DNA of 49,139 nt from Arthrobacter sp. B2a2-09 (GTDB taxonomy: Bacteria > Actinomycetota > Actinomycetes > Actinomycetales > Micrococcaceae). The notes below the pieces were generated by a model, which saw only the letters and a list, made by a program, of their open reading frames with translations, was not told the origin of the DNA and did not search any database. The stretch covers positions 1-49,139 of the forward strand of contig NZ_JAMXIC010000030.1 of NCBI RefSeq assembly GCF_027587375.1, in the 5' to 3' direction. The first letter of the stretch is position 1. Every line of letters starts with the position of its first letter. The translations under genes were made by a program, and so were the position numbers. Shown here in pieces: positions 16,113 to 24,166 of this stretch.

Positions 16113-16970
16113 ATGGATGCTAACCATCCCAACCGGCCGCCCGCGGCCCCCGAGGGAGCAAAGGCTGCGGCGGGTATCGACATTGTCGGTTTGACCAAGC
16201 GTTACCTCACGCCCAAGGGCGAGACATTCACTGCCATTCAGGACGTGAACCTTCGGGTCGAACCCGGCGAGTTCTGCGCGATCGTCGGACCGACGGGCTG
16301 CGGCAAGTCCACCACGCTGGCTCAGGTCTCCGGCCTGGAGCGGCCCAGCGCCGGCTCGGTGAGCGTCCACGATCAGATCGTCGACGGCATCACCAAGGGC
16401 GTCAGCTACATGTTCCAGGCGGACGCGCTCTTCCCGTGGAAGACCGTCCTCGCCAACGTGCTGATCGGCCCCGTCCTGCTCGGCATGCCCAAGCGTGAGG
16501 CCACTGTGCTCGCCCGGGACTGGCTGCGCCGAGTTGGCCTGGCAGGTTTCGAGGACCGCTATCCGCACCAGTTGTCCGGCGGCATGCGCAAGCGCGTCGC
16601 CATGGCGGCGGCGCTGATCAACAACCCGCGGATCCTGTTGATGGATGAGCCGTTCGGTGCGCTGGACGTGCAGACCAAGGCCATCATGCAGAACGAGCTG
16701 CTGCAGCTCTGGGAGGAACTGCGCCCTTCTGTCCTTTTCATCACGCACGACCTCGACGAGGCAGTAGCGCTCGCCGACAAGGTAGTCATCATGACCAGCA
16801 GCCCCGGCACTATCAAGGATGTCTTCGACATCGATCTGCCCAGGCCGCGCGGTGATGTCCAGCAGATCCGCCACGAGGAGCGCTTCCTGGAGCTCCAGGG
16901 CCGGATCTGGGAATCCCTGAAAGACGAGGTCACCCGGGCCTACAAGAAATCGGCAGGTGCAGCAGCATGA
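16113..16970 (+). CDS. ABC importer ATPase, nitrate/sulfonate/taurine type
   Basis: A 285-residue ATP-binding subunit with GAGAGG before its ATG. Walker A GPTGCGKST is at 59-67 (Lys65), the Q-loop at MFQADALFPWKT, the signature LSGGMRKRVAMAAAL, Walker B ILLMDEPFGALD, and the switch His in ITHDLDEAVAL. This arrangement is characteristic of the SsuB/TauB/NrtD branch. It energises the permease encoded next, whose start overlaps its stop by four bases (ATGA), and the lipoprotein receptor at 17906. The substrate cannot be fixed from sequence; aliphatic sulfonates, taurine, nitrate and pyrimidine precursors are all used by relatives. Confidence 0.88.
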   Translation: MDANHPNRPPAAPEGAKAAAGIDIVGLTKRYLTPKGETFTAIQDVNLRVEPGEFCAIVGPTGCGKSTTLAQVSGLERPSAGSVSVHDQIVDGITKGVSYMFQADALFPWKTVLANVLIGPVLLGMPKREATVLARDWLRRVGLAGFEDRYPHQLSGGMRKRVAMAAALINNPRILLMDEPFGALDVQTKAIMQNELLQLWEELRPSVLFITHDLDEAVALADKVVIMTSSPGTIKDVFDIDLPRPRGDVQQIRHEERFLELQGRIWESLKDEVTRAYKKSAGAAA

Positions 16971-17839
16971 CAACGGCAACCCATAACGGTGCTTTCGCGC
17001 AACAGCAAGCGGCCGAGCTCAAGGTGGCCGCCCGGCGCACCATGAACCGCCGCACCGCATGGATCTGGATCGGCCGGGCCATCCTCGCCGTGGCCGTGAT
17101 CGGGGGATGGCAGTGGTTCACGACGGAGGGCTGGGTGGACAAATTCTTCTTCGGCCAGCCAACGGAAATCTGGAACAGCCTGATTCACCTCTTCACTGAG
17201 GGCACGGCATTCGGCACCATCTGGGAGAACCTCTGGGTCACGGTGCAGGAAGCGTTCATGGGCTTCCTGCTCGGAACGTTCGTCGGCGTCGTGCTGGGGC
17301 TCCTCTTGGGCTCGAACAAGTACCTGTCAGCAGTCGTCGGTCCGTACATCCGGATCGTGAACTCGATTCCCCGAATCGTGCTCGGTTCCATCTTCATCGT
17401 GGCGTTCGGCCTGGGAGTCTTCCCGAAGGTGCTTCTCGCCGCCGTGCTGGTCTTCTTCGTCGTCTTCTTCAACGCCTTCCAGGGCGTCCGTGAGGTGGAC
17501 CAGAACCTGGTCGGAAACGTGCGGGTGCTGGGTGCGTCACCGCTTCAGGTCGCGATCCACGTGACCATCCCGTCGGCGATGACCTGGATCATCGCTAGCT
17601 TGCACACCGCGTTCGGCTTCGCGATCATCGGTGCCCTTGTGGCCGAGGTGCTCGGTGCCCAACAGGGCATCGGCCTGATCATCAGCCAGGCTCAGGGGAC
17701 CTTCGATCCCAACACTGTCTTCGCCTGCATGGTGATCATTGCCGCGATCACCCTCGGCGCCGAAGCCCTCATCACCCTCCTCGAGCACAAGCTGCTGAAA
17801 TGGCGGCCACCGAGCCGTTCCGAAGCCCAGGCCATCTAA
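16967..17839 (+). CDS. ABC importer permease, nitrate/sulfonate/taurine type
   Basis: A 290-residue inner-membrane subunit translationally coupled to the ATPase gene. About six helices are visible, beginning WIWIGRAILAVAVIGGWQWF. The EAA loop that docks the ATPase is present in the form VREVDQNLVGNVRVLGASPL at about 184-203, followed by VAIHVTIPSAMTWIIASL. This matches the SsuC/TauC family (BPD_transp_1). It works as a dimer with two ATPase subunits. The C-terminus ends in a cytoplasmic basic tail (KWRPPSRSEAQ). It is in one operon with the genes at 16113 and 17906. Confidence 0.88.
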   Translation: MTTATHNGAFAQQQAAELKVAARRTMNRRTAWIWIGRAILAVAVIGGWQWFTTEGWVDKFFFGQPTEIWNSLIHLFTEGTAFGTIWENLWVTVQEAFMGFLLGTFVGVVLGLLLGSNKYLSAVVGPYIRIVNSIPRIVLGSIFIVAFGLGVFPKVLLAAVLVFFVVFFNAFQGVREVDQNLVGNVRVLGASPLQVAIHVTIPSAMTWIIASLHTAFGFAIIGALVAEVLGAQQGIGLIISQAQGTFDPNTVFACMVIIAAITLGAEALITLLEHKLLKWRPPSRSEAQAI

Positions 17840-17905
17840 AGCTTTCCGGCCATCACCCACCAATTTGCAACAAATCCAACGAATAACAAAAGGAAGCGTG
17901 CCCCA

Positions 17906-19009
17906 ATGATGAAGCACAAAATGTATGCTGTCGCCGCAGCCGGCGCCGTCGCGCTCAGCCTCGCGGCCTGTGGCACCAGCGCCAGCAGCAGCACCCCCGC
18001 TTCTGCCGGCGGTTCTACCGCAGCGGCCGATATGCCCACCGTCAAGATGATGGTCGGCGGCATCGACAAGCAGATCTACCTGCCGTACCAGCTCGCACAG
18101 CAGCTCGGATACTACGAGAAGTACGGAGTTAAGGTGGAGCTCTCCACCGAGCAGCAGGGCGGCGTCGGCGCCGAGGACGCGATGGCCTCCGGCCAGGTGG
18201 ACATGGCCGGTGCCTGGTATGTCCACACCGTTGATTTCCAGTCCAAGGGCAAGAACGTCATCAACCTCGTGCAGCTCTCCAGTGCACCGGGAGAACGCGT
18301 CATGTGCAGCCCCAAGGCAAACGTGAAAACGGGCGCAGACCTCAAGGGCAAGACTGTCGGCGTCACCGACCTCGGCTCGGGAACCGATGAGCTCACCCAG
18401 TTCATCGCTGCGAAGGCCGGCCTCGCGAAGAGCGATTACCACACGATCGCCGTCGGCGCCGGAGCAACCGCAATCGCGGCCATCCAGCGCGGGTCCGCTG
18501 ACTGCGTCATGACCACCCAGCCGACCGTGGGCGCCCTTGAGAGCAAGAACCTCGCCGTTCCTGCGATCGACCTCGCCACGACTGACGGAGCCAAGGCAGC
18601 GCTTGGCGGCACCCTGCCGTCGGCCGGCCTTCTCGCCCAGTCGGACTGGGTCAAGACCCACGAGGACGCAGCCCAGAAGGTCGTCAACGCCCTTGTGGAC
18701 ACGATGCACTGGATCAGCACCCACTCCGCTCAGGACATCGCCGACAAGCTGCCCCAGTCCTTCGTCCAGAACAGCACCATCTCCAAGGATCAGTACGTCG
18801 CCGCGCTGAACCAGGACAAGGGTCAGTTCCTCCCGGACGGCATCATGCCTGCGGGCGGCCCCAAGACGATCTTCGACGAGGAGAAGACCATCGGCGTTGA
18901 CACCTCCAAGGTCAACATCGCCGACACGTTCACCCAGAAGTACGCCCAGGCCGCTCTCAAGCTGGAGGGCTACACCGCCACTAGCACCCCTGCCGGCAAC
19001 GACGGCTAA
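17906..19009 (+). CDS. ABC importer substrate-binding lipoprotein (NMT1/SsuA-like)
   Basis: A 367-residue exported receptor with ATG at 17906 (a second ATG follows at once) behind AGGAAG. The signal sequence ends in the lipobox SLAAC with Cys22, followed by a Ser/Ala-rich linker. The mature part has the NMT1/THI5-like two-lobed fold: KQIYLPYQLAQQLGYYEKYG at about 55-74, then DLKGKTVGVTDLGSGTDELT at about 148-167, and AAIQRGSADCVMTTQP. It delivers the ligand to the permease at 16967. The ligand is not determinable here. The operon ends at a strong terminator at 19043. Confidence 0.87.
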   Translation: MMKHKMYAVAAAGAVALSLAACGTSASSSTPASAGGSTAAADMPTVKMMVGGIDKQIYLPYQLAQQLGYYEKYGVKVELSTEQQGGVGAEDAMASGQVDMAGAWYVHTVDFQSKGKNVINLVQLSSAPGERVMCSPKANVKTGADLKGKTVGVTDLGSGTDELTQFIAAKAGLAKSDYHTIAVGAGATAIAAIQRGSADCVMTTQPTVGALESKNLAVPAIDLATTDGAKAALGGTLPSAGLLAQSDWVKTHEDAAQKVVNALVDTMHWISTHSAQDIADKLPQSFVQNSTISKDQYVAALNQDKGQFLPDGIMPAGGPKTIFDEEKTIGVDTSKVNIADTFTQKYAQAALKLEGYTATSTPAGNDG

Positions 19010-19042
19010 TCTCTTCCCTCTATAGCTAGCCCCCCCCAAACG

Positions 19043-19080
19043 ATCGGCCTGCGTGGTAATCCACGCAGGCCGATTGTTTG
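19043..19080 (+). terminator. Terminator of the ABC importer operon
   Basis: A perfect 14-bp stem, ATCGGCCTGCGTGG pairing with CCACGCAGGCCGAT over the loop TAAT, followed by TGTTTGTTTG. It lies 33 bases after the receptor gene stop. Confidence 0.85.
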
Positions 19081-19100
19081 TTTGTGGTGACAGGCGATCT

Positions 19101-19292
19101 TCATCTCGGTTGGGTATTGCGCTTGAATCTTGTTCTGCTGACCGTCCAGACAGTGATCCAGAGCAGAATGACGACGATCAACGTCTCGGCCCCGTTGGGA
19201 GCAACACCGAACAGTGCAAAGACAACGTACGGAACGACGAACACAAGTAAGCCCGTTGCCACTGCGGCAAATACAACAGCACGACCTGTCAT
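19101..19292 (-). CDS. Small two-helix membrane protein (63 residues)
   Basis: An ATG at 19292 with GAGG 8 bases upstream opens a 63-codon frame. Two hydrophobic helices are clear: AVVFAAVATGLLVFVVPYVV and TLIVVILLWITVWTV, joined by a short polar loop, with a basic tail (SRTRFKRNTQPR) that should face the cytoplasm. No family is recognised. Its upstream region carries array C, whose nearest core is about 149 bp from this start codon, the same layout as before LuxR 1 and the 89-residue membrane protein at 32833. Confidence 0.55.
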   Translation of the reverse strand: MTGRAVVFAAVATGLLVFVVPYVVFALFGVAPNGAETLIVVILLWITVWTVSRTRFKRNTQPR

Positions 19293-19440
19293 CTTGCAGA
19301 CCTCCCCATCAGCCCTGATCGGGTCTCCGGCTTATGGCTGGAGGCTGATCAGATTGAGCACCTGGCGGCCCGGAATTGAACGACCCGGCGTGTGAGCAGT
19401 CTAGAACGCGATTTCAACGAAAGGTGGCCGGGCCTTCTAA

Positions 19441-19491
19441 ATTGAGTGTGCTTTCTGGCGCAATTGAGTGGTCGCGCTCTCTAAATTGAGT
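19441..19491. repeat. 22-bp phased array C (AATTGAGTG)
   Basis: ATTGAGT starts at 19441, 19463 and 19485, exactly 22 bp apart; the first and third cores are preceded by TCTAA. On the minus strand, the coding strand of the small membrane protein at 19101-19292, it reads CACTCAATTT, the orientation of array A relative to LuxR 1. The rest of the 19293-19527 gap shows nothing certain. Confidence 0.85.
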
Positions 19492-19527
19492 GGGGGATCG
19501 GAAGAGCCGATAGGTGGGCGTCTGGCC

Positions 19528-20502
19528 TTAGGTGTCGATGCTGGCCATATTGGGGTAGCGGGCTCCGGCGGTCGACCCTGCCGGGGCCAGCTCGTCCAAG
19601 CGCTTCAGGTCCTCTTCGGAGAGTACGACGGCGGTGGCCCCCAGGTTCTCTGCCAGGCGTTCGCGCTTTTTGGTGCCGGGGATCGGGACGATGTGCTCGC
19701 CCTGCGCCAGCAGCCAAGCGAGTGCCAGCTGCCCCGGGGTGCATTGCTTCTGGTCAGCGAGCTCTTTCACCCGGTCCACGAGTTCCAGGTTGCGCTTGAA
19801 GTTCTCGCCTTGGAACCTAGGGGAGTGGCGGCGGAAGTCGTTCTCCGCGAAGTCGTCCTCGTTGCGGATCTGCCCGGTCAGGAAGCCGCGGCCGAGGGGG
19901 CTGTACGGAACGAACCCAATGCCCAGCTCGGCCAGGACGGGCAAGACCTTCGTTTCGGGTTCCCGTTCCCAGAGGGAGTACTCGGTCTGCAGCGCCGTGA
20001 TCGGATGCACGGCGTGGGCCCGACGGATGGTGTCCGGTGCGGCTTCGGACAGTCCCAGATGCCGGACCTTTCCGGCCTGGACCAGTTCGGCCATGGCGCC
20101 GACGGTGTCTTCGATGGGGACGGTCTTGTCCACCCGGTGCTGGTAGTACAAGTCGATGTAGTCGACGCCGAGGCGTTGCAGGCTGGCGTCACAGGCGGAG
20201 CGAACGTATTCGGGCTTGCCGTTGACGCGCAGGAAGGATCCGTCCTCGCGCCGTTCGTTTCCGAACTTCGTGGCCACAACGACGTCGTCACGCCGGCCGG
20301 CGATGGCCTTGCCCACGAGCTTTTCGTTGGTGAAGGGCCCGTACATGTCGGCGGTGTCCAACAGGCTGCCGCCGGCGTCGAGGAAGGCGTTGATGGTGGC
20401 GAGGGACTCGCGGTCGTCCCCTTCGCCGTAGAACTCACTCATGCCCATGCAGCCGAGGCCGAGGGCAGAAACGGTCAATGAACCAAGCGTGCGGTTTTCC
20501 AT
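19528..20502 (-). CDS. Aldo/keto reductase
   Basis: A 324-residue NADPH-dependent oxidoreductase starting at the ATG at 20502, chosen for AGGAGA 7 bases upstream; the frame stays open further upstream. It opens with LGSLTVSALGLGCMGMSEFY, as in the YakC/AKR13-like group. The catalytic tetrad is intact: Asp49, Tyr54 (ADMYG), Lys79 (VATKFG) and His122 (YYQHRVD). The cofactor end is WLLAQGEHIVPIPGTKKRER. It reduces aldehydes or ketones to alcohols in the cytoplasm; the substrate is unknown. A partial, decayed copy of its first third lies at 22679-22910. Confidence 0.9.
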   Translation of the reverse strand: MENRTLGSLTVSALGLGCMGMSEFYGEGDDRESLATINAFLDAGGSLLDTADMYGPFTNEKLVGKAIAGRRDDVVVATKFGNERREDGSFLRVNGKPEYVRSACDASLQRLGVDYIDLYYQHRVDKTVPIEDTVGAMAELVQAGKVRHLGLSEAAPDTIRRAHAVHPITALQTEYSLWEREPETKVLPVLAELGIGFVPYSPLGRGFLTGQIRNEDDFAENDFRRHSPRFQGENFKRNLELVDRVKELADQKQCTPGQLALAWLLAQGEHIVPIPGTKKRERLAENLGATAVVLSEEDLKRLDELAPAGSTAGARYPNMASIDT

Positions 20503-20629
20503 GGGGTTCTCTCCTGTAGCTGGCAGAACGTGCTGGATGGCAGGACGATGCTCAGAGAGGGGTGCGGGTAGGGCCACTATAGGCACGTCTGTGGAGGAGG
20601 GACAACGTGGCGACGGGAGAGCGGGCAAG

Positions 20630-21193
20630 CTACGGACTGCTAACTCCGGATTGGCCGAACAGTTCTGCATCGAGTTTGTCGAGCGCTTCGGGGTACCCGG
20701 CCACATCGATGGGTCCGCGTGTGGTCAGGGGCGACACCACTCGGAAACCCGGGCCGAAGTTGACTGCCACGAAATCCGACAGCTTCAAGTGCCTGCGGTC
20801 CGACGGGATCCGGCCGTTCACGAGGAAAGTAGCAGGACTCACCCATGATCCTTCTCGAGACTCATCTGCCACGAAGTCAACAAGCGGTGCGCGGACGGAG
20901 AGCAGGCCCCGCACCCAGCCATCGGCCACGCCGCCGGGTAACGGTTCTGGCGAACGAACCCAAAACTCGGTCCACCCGCGCCGTCGCCATAGCTTGAACC
21001 TGAGTCGGTCAATCACGCGGGCTCCCAGTAACCCAACCATCCACGTGGCCACCAAAGTGATAAAGAATATGGGAAGTGAGCTGGGTTTTTCCCAGCCGAG
21101 CGACAGCAGAATGATCGCAGCAAAAGCCGCGCTAACGGCATAGCCAAGGCCGATCGCCAGCAGACGCTTGATCCTCGGTTGCTTCCCGGTCAT
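20630..21193 (-). CDS. Membrane-anchored protein of unknown function
   Basis: A 187-residue protein with two amino-terminal helices (LLAIGLGYAVSAAFAAIILL and LPIFFITLVATWMVGLLGA) followed by a soluble, probably cytoplasmic domain of about 130 residues (RFKLWRRRGWTEFWVR, then FGPGFRVVSPLTTRGP). No family is recognised. The ATG has no ribosome site, but a TATAGT box lies only 5 bases upstream (21199-21204 on the plus strand), so the mRNA may be leaderless, which is common in actinobacteria. The adjacent gene at 21255 runs the same way and is also a small membrane protein. Confidence 0.6.
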   Translation of the reverse strand: MTGKQPRIKRLLAIGLGYAVSAAFAAIILLSLGWEKPSSLPIFFITLVATWMVGLLGARVIDRLRFKLWRRRGWTEFWVRSPEPLPGGVADGWVRGLLSVRAPLVDFVADESREGSWVSPATFLVNGRIPSDRRHLKLSDFVAVNFGPGFRVVSPLTTRGPIDVAGYPEALDKLDAELFGQSGVSSP

Positions 21194-21254
21194 GCCACAC
21201 TATAGGTCGGGTTCCCACCCCTTGTCCCAGACATGGACGCACAGGCGAAGCGTC

Positions 21255-21554
21255 CTAACCGCCGAAGCGCTCAGCGAAGTACTTGGCTGATTCGATGGAC
21301 TCAATCCCGATCATCCAACAAAACACGATGGCGGCAAGTGAGGCCATCAGGAAAACCGACGAAGCTGTGATCCAGAAAACCTCTTGTGGCAGGGTAAGAA
21401 TTGAGCGCACGGACGCCACAGCCGCCATTGCCGGAATAGCGACGGACACTGCCACCACCCACTGGCGTTTGGGGATCTCGGCCCTGTGGTACGAGCCGGG
21501 CCTGTCGTCTGGATCAAAGTCGAACCCGTTTCCAGATTTCCCCATATCCACCAT
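21255..21554 (-). CDS. Small two-helix membrane protein (99 residues)
   Basis: The ATG at 21554 with GGAG 9 bases upstream gives 99 residues; the frame is open further upstream but that part lacks any protein-like character. A polar lead (GKSGNGFDFDPDDRPGSYHR) precedes two helices, WVVAVSVAIPAMAAVASV and VFWITASSVFLMASLAAIVF, and a short end (ESAKYFAERFGG). I do not recognise a family. It probably sits in the inner membrane. It is divergent from the dehydrogenase gene at 21729. Confidence 0.55.
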   Translation of the reverse strand: MVDMGKSGNGFDFDPDDRPGSYHRAEIPKRQWVVAVSVAIPAMAAVASVRSILTLPQEVFWITASSVFLMASLAAIVFCWMIGIESIESAKYFAERFGG

Positions 21555-21728
21555 CCAATTATCTCCGCCGCCACGGATTGGAACGAGCCACAGAACTGCG
21601 GCGGAAAGTAGATTGGGTGTTGGAACACGACATGCCGTCCGGCTAAATCGACCGGCAAAAGGGAACAGGAACAGGGAAATGAGCGAAACCGCGCTGCGTG
21701 CTGCGAAATTCAATCTGGTGGTGGCGCG

Positions 21729-22664
21729 GTGACGGCCCGGTTGCGGGTGTGCTTGCCCGATCAGAAACTCCTGGATGCGATGGAACCTTTCGCCGACGTC
21801 GAGTTCGTGGTGTGGGACCTTATCGGGCCCGCGCCTGCGGACCACTTCGACCTGCTGGTGCCGCCCTACATGGGCCGGCCGGATGCCCTCGTGGCGCTGG
21901 ACCGCGTGACGGTCCGGCTGGTGCAGAGCCAATCGATAGGGTACGACGGCGTCGCTGACGTCTTGCCGTCGGGTTGCGTTTTCGCCAACGCGGCAGGAGT
22001 CCATGAGACCTCGACGGCGGAACTCGCCGTGGGGATGATGATCGCCAGCCAGCGCGGGATTCCCGAGTTTGTTAGAAATCAGGCGTCCGGAACATGGGGC
22101 TACAGCCAGCGCGCCAGCTTGGCGGACCGGCGCGTTCTCCTGCTTGGCTACGGGGGAGTAGGCAAGGCCATTGAAGCCAGGCTGCTGCCGTTCGAAGCGC
22201 TGGTGATGCGGATGGCAAGCCGAGAACGGGACGATGAACACGGTCGTATCTACGGCATCGACTCGCTGTATGAACAGTTGCCACTAAACGAGATCGTGGT
22301 GGTGAGCGTACCTCTGTCCGAGCACACCCATGGACTGGTGGACGCTCGGTTTCTGGCGGCCATGCCGGACGGCGCTTTGTTGGTAAACGTGGCGCGGGGT
22401 CCGGTGGTGGACACGGACGCCTTGCTGCGGGAGACGTCCTCGGGTCGGTTACGTGCTGCTTTGGACGTGACTGACCCGGAGCCTTTGCCGGCCGACCATC
22501 CTTTGTGGACGGTGCCTGGTGTATTGATCACGCCTCATGTGGGCGGGGCAAGCTCGGCGATGTTCCCCCGGATGGTCCGCCTGATCACGAAGCAGATTTC
22601 CTTGCTGAAGGCTGGCGAGGAGCCGGTGAACGTGGTGCTGGGTAAGGAATCAGTGGCTGGATAG
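21729..22664 (+). CDS. D-isomer-specific 2-hydroxyacid dehydrogenase
   Basis: A 311-residue NAD(P)-dependent oxidoreductase from a GTG at 21729. The dinucleotide-binding motif is GYGGVGKAIEARL at about 140-152. The catalytic residues can be placed: Arg in LLVNVARGPVVDTDAL at about 220-235, the acidic residue in DPEPLPADHPLW, and His in LITPHVGGASSAM near 273. It interconverts 2-hydroxy and 2-keto acids in the cytoplasm; the substrate is not clear (relatives include phosphoglycerate and glyoxylate/hydroxypyruvate reductases). The length is normal for the family. It stands alone, next to the decayed aldo/keto reductase copy. Confidence 0.87.
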   Translation: MTARLRVCLPDQKLLDAMEPFADVEFVVWDLIGPAPADHFDLLVPPYMGRPDALVALDRVTVRLVQSQSIGYDGVADVLPSGCVFANAAGVHETSTAELAVGMMIASQRGIPEFVRNQASGTWGYSQRASLADRRVLLLGYGGVGKAIEARLLPFEALVMRMASRERDDEHGRIYGIDSLYEQLPLNEIVVVSVPLSEHTHGLVDARFLAAMPDGALLVNVARGPVVDTDALLRETSSGRLRAALDVTDPEPLPADHPLWTVPGVLITPHVGGASSAMFPRMVRLITKQISLLKAGEEPVNVVLGKESVAG

Positions 22665-22678
22665 GTGACTGAGCGGGC

Positions 22679-22910
22679 AGGCGGAGCCTAGGTATTCAGG
22701 CTTGCCGCTGATACCCGCCCAGGCGGCCGCGATGGCCTTGCCCACGAGCTTTTCGTTGGTGAACGGCCTAGACATATCGGCGGTGTCCAGGAGGCTGCCG
22801 CCGGCGTCGAGGAAGTCGTTGATGGTGGCAAGGGATTCGCGGTCGTCCCCCTCGCCGGAGAACCCACTCATGCCCATGCAACCGAGGCCGAGGGCAGAGA
22901 AGGACAACGG
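22679..22910 (-). pseudogene. Decayed partial copy of the aldo/keto reductase gene
   Basis: This stretch matches the first third of the intact reductase at 19528-20502: FSALGLGCMGMSGF, then GEGDDRESLATIN and GGSLLDTADM, then FTNEKLVGKAIA. It then jumps across a deletion to GKPEYLGSAC. By eye, about 175 bases (20306-20480 against 22731-22905) are close to 90% identical. The catalytic Tyr (ADMYG) is replaced (ADMSR), and the Lys and His segments are missing. It cannot be active. It lies at the left border of the AT-richer island, with no other gene in the 22665-23042 gap. Confidence 0.8.
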
Positions 22911-23042
22911 AGAAAAGTTCGCCCCGACATCTGTAGGTCTAGGCGTTCGGTGCAGATTTCTAGACGTCGCCAAGCGGCAGGGCCCATGCCTCGCAGTCCC
23001 AGGTTCTCTTGTGATGCATCACTATCCTGGAATCCCTAGGGG

Positions 23043-24161
23043 CTACTGTCCAAGCTCCGATCCGCTCGAATCAAGAGTTGGAAAGTTGTAAGTCTCGAGT
23101 AAAGCTGGGATGAACTGTGCAAACGCCTCAACGACTTCGTCCAGCGTTCTGTCGCCTTGTGCGGGCAAGTTCCGAGCCTGATGAAATAAGAAGTTCCTCA
23201 CAGCATAGACCGCTCCAATTCCCAACTGCTCCTTCAGATGCAGAGATCTCAGGAACTCCGTCGACGCAAGACTCAGGTCGTCGAGACTCGTCGTGCAGTC
23301 AGAGTACTGAGTAACCAGTAGCTTCAGCCTGAACTTTTCACGCATCTGCTCGTGCACGGTCAGGAACTCGTCGTGCAGATTCCCACTTCCTTGCTCTAGA
23401 TTTGCAATCAGCGTCCTAGCGAAAATGGGTAGCCTGTGGCGCAATACACCCTCTAAGAGGTGTTCGATAATTTGATAGAAGTAGAAAAATTGCATCAGCG
23501 TCGACGGCGCGGATATGGCTGCTAGAACGCAGAGTCTTGAGACAATATCATGATTATCGACATCGCCAGAAGTCAATGAGAGGTGGAGCTTCTTCTGGCC
23601 CTGAGGCAACGCGCTCCTCCACGCGAGCCCTGCCGGGCTACAGGTTTCGGCCGGGACAAACCCGTAAGCAACCAAGCTTGGAAGTATTCGGTTCAGGCTA
23701 AAGTTCGGCACGTTCTCAATCTCGGTAGAGGAGATCAGAAGAAAACAGACATTTTCATCGAAAAGATCCGTTAACAAGAGGGTTGACCTCGACTCTATTG
23801 CCTCAACTATCCTTGATCTTCCCATCATCGATTCTTCGAGGACGAACTTAACAATCAAATATGCACATTGATGAAAAAAACTCTTCGAGGCAAAATCATG
23901 CTCAATTGAAACTAAAGCGTTTGCCGGGACCATGAGACCGATTCTTGAGCCAGATAAGTGGACTTCAAGAATTGAATTTTCGGCCAGTCCCCTTAGAGCT
24001 AGCGTGTGGACCTCGAAGGGTCGCCCCTCAAAACTATTATCGAGAGGTAATGGTGTTTCAACTCTTATCTCGGATCGCCCGTCTAAATCTGCTAAAAAGA
24101 AACCATTATCATCAAAAGTGACACTCCAAGGACGAAGTTTACTATTCCCCTGATCTGCCAC
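23043..24161 (-). CDS. HEPN-motif protein of the AT-rich island (putative defence or toxin component)
   Basis: This 372-residue protein starts at a GTG 5 bases after the upstream gene's stop, so the two are cotranscribed. I recognise no family over the first 200 residues. Near the end, AVYAVRNFLFHQARNL carries R322-N-F-L-F-H327, fitting the R-X4-6-H catalytic motif of HEPN ribonucleases, in a helical C-terminal region (about 225-360) of the right size for a HEPN domain (FFYFYQIIEHLLEGVLRHRL, then FLTVHEQMREKFRLKLLV). This is like ApeA-type defence proteins, but the HEPN call rests on motif and helix layout only. Base composition is clearly AT-richer than in neighbours, suggesting transfer. 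Confidence 0.6.
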   Translation of the reverse strand: MADQGNSKLRPWSVTFDDNGFFLADLDGRSEIRVETPLPLDNSFEGRPFEVHTLALRGLAENSILEVHLSGSRIGLMVPANALVSIEHDFASKSFFHQCAYLIVKFVLEESMMGRSRIVEAIESRSTLLLTDLFDENVCFLLISSTEIENVPNFSLNRILPSLVAYGFVPAETCSPAGLAWRSALPQGQKKLHLSLTSGDVDNHDIVSRLCVLAAISAPSTLMQFFYFYQIIEHLLEGVLRHRLPIFARTLIANLEQGSGNLHDEFLTVHEQMREKFRLKLLVTQYSDCTTSLDDLSLASTEFLRSLHLKEQLGIGAVYAVRNFLFHQARNLPAQGDRTLDEVVEAFAQFIPALLETYNFPTLDSSGSELGQ

Positions 24162-24166
24162 AATAA

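Noticed and set aside
15966..16979. Long open frame on the minus strand across the ABC importer ATPase gene
   Set aside because: It is the antisense of a clear ABC ATPase with all motifs, and its translation has no recognisable domain. Long antisense frames are expected at high GC.
17537..19039. A 500-codon open frame on the minus strand across the permease and receptor genes
   Set aside because: It is a low-complexity Gly/Leu/Val translation opposite two well-supported genes.
19360..19400. tRNA-like stretch (a T-arm-like GGGTCGTTCAATTCC on the minus strand)
   Set aside because: The arms do not pair properly, no anticodon stem or acceptor stem can be drawn, and no CCA-adjacent discriminator is seen.
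19468..20481. A 337-codon open frame on the plus strand opposite the aldo/keto reductase
   Set aside because: The reductase on the other strand has all catalytic residues; this frame has no motif.
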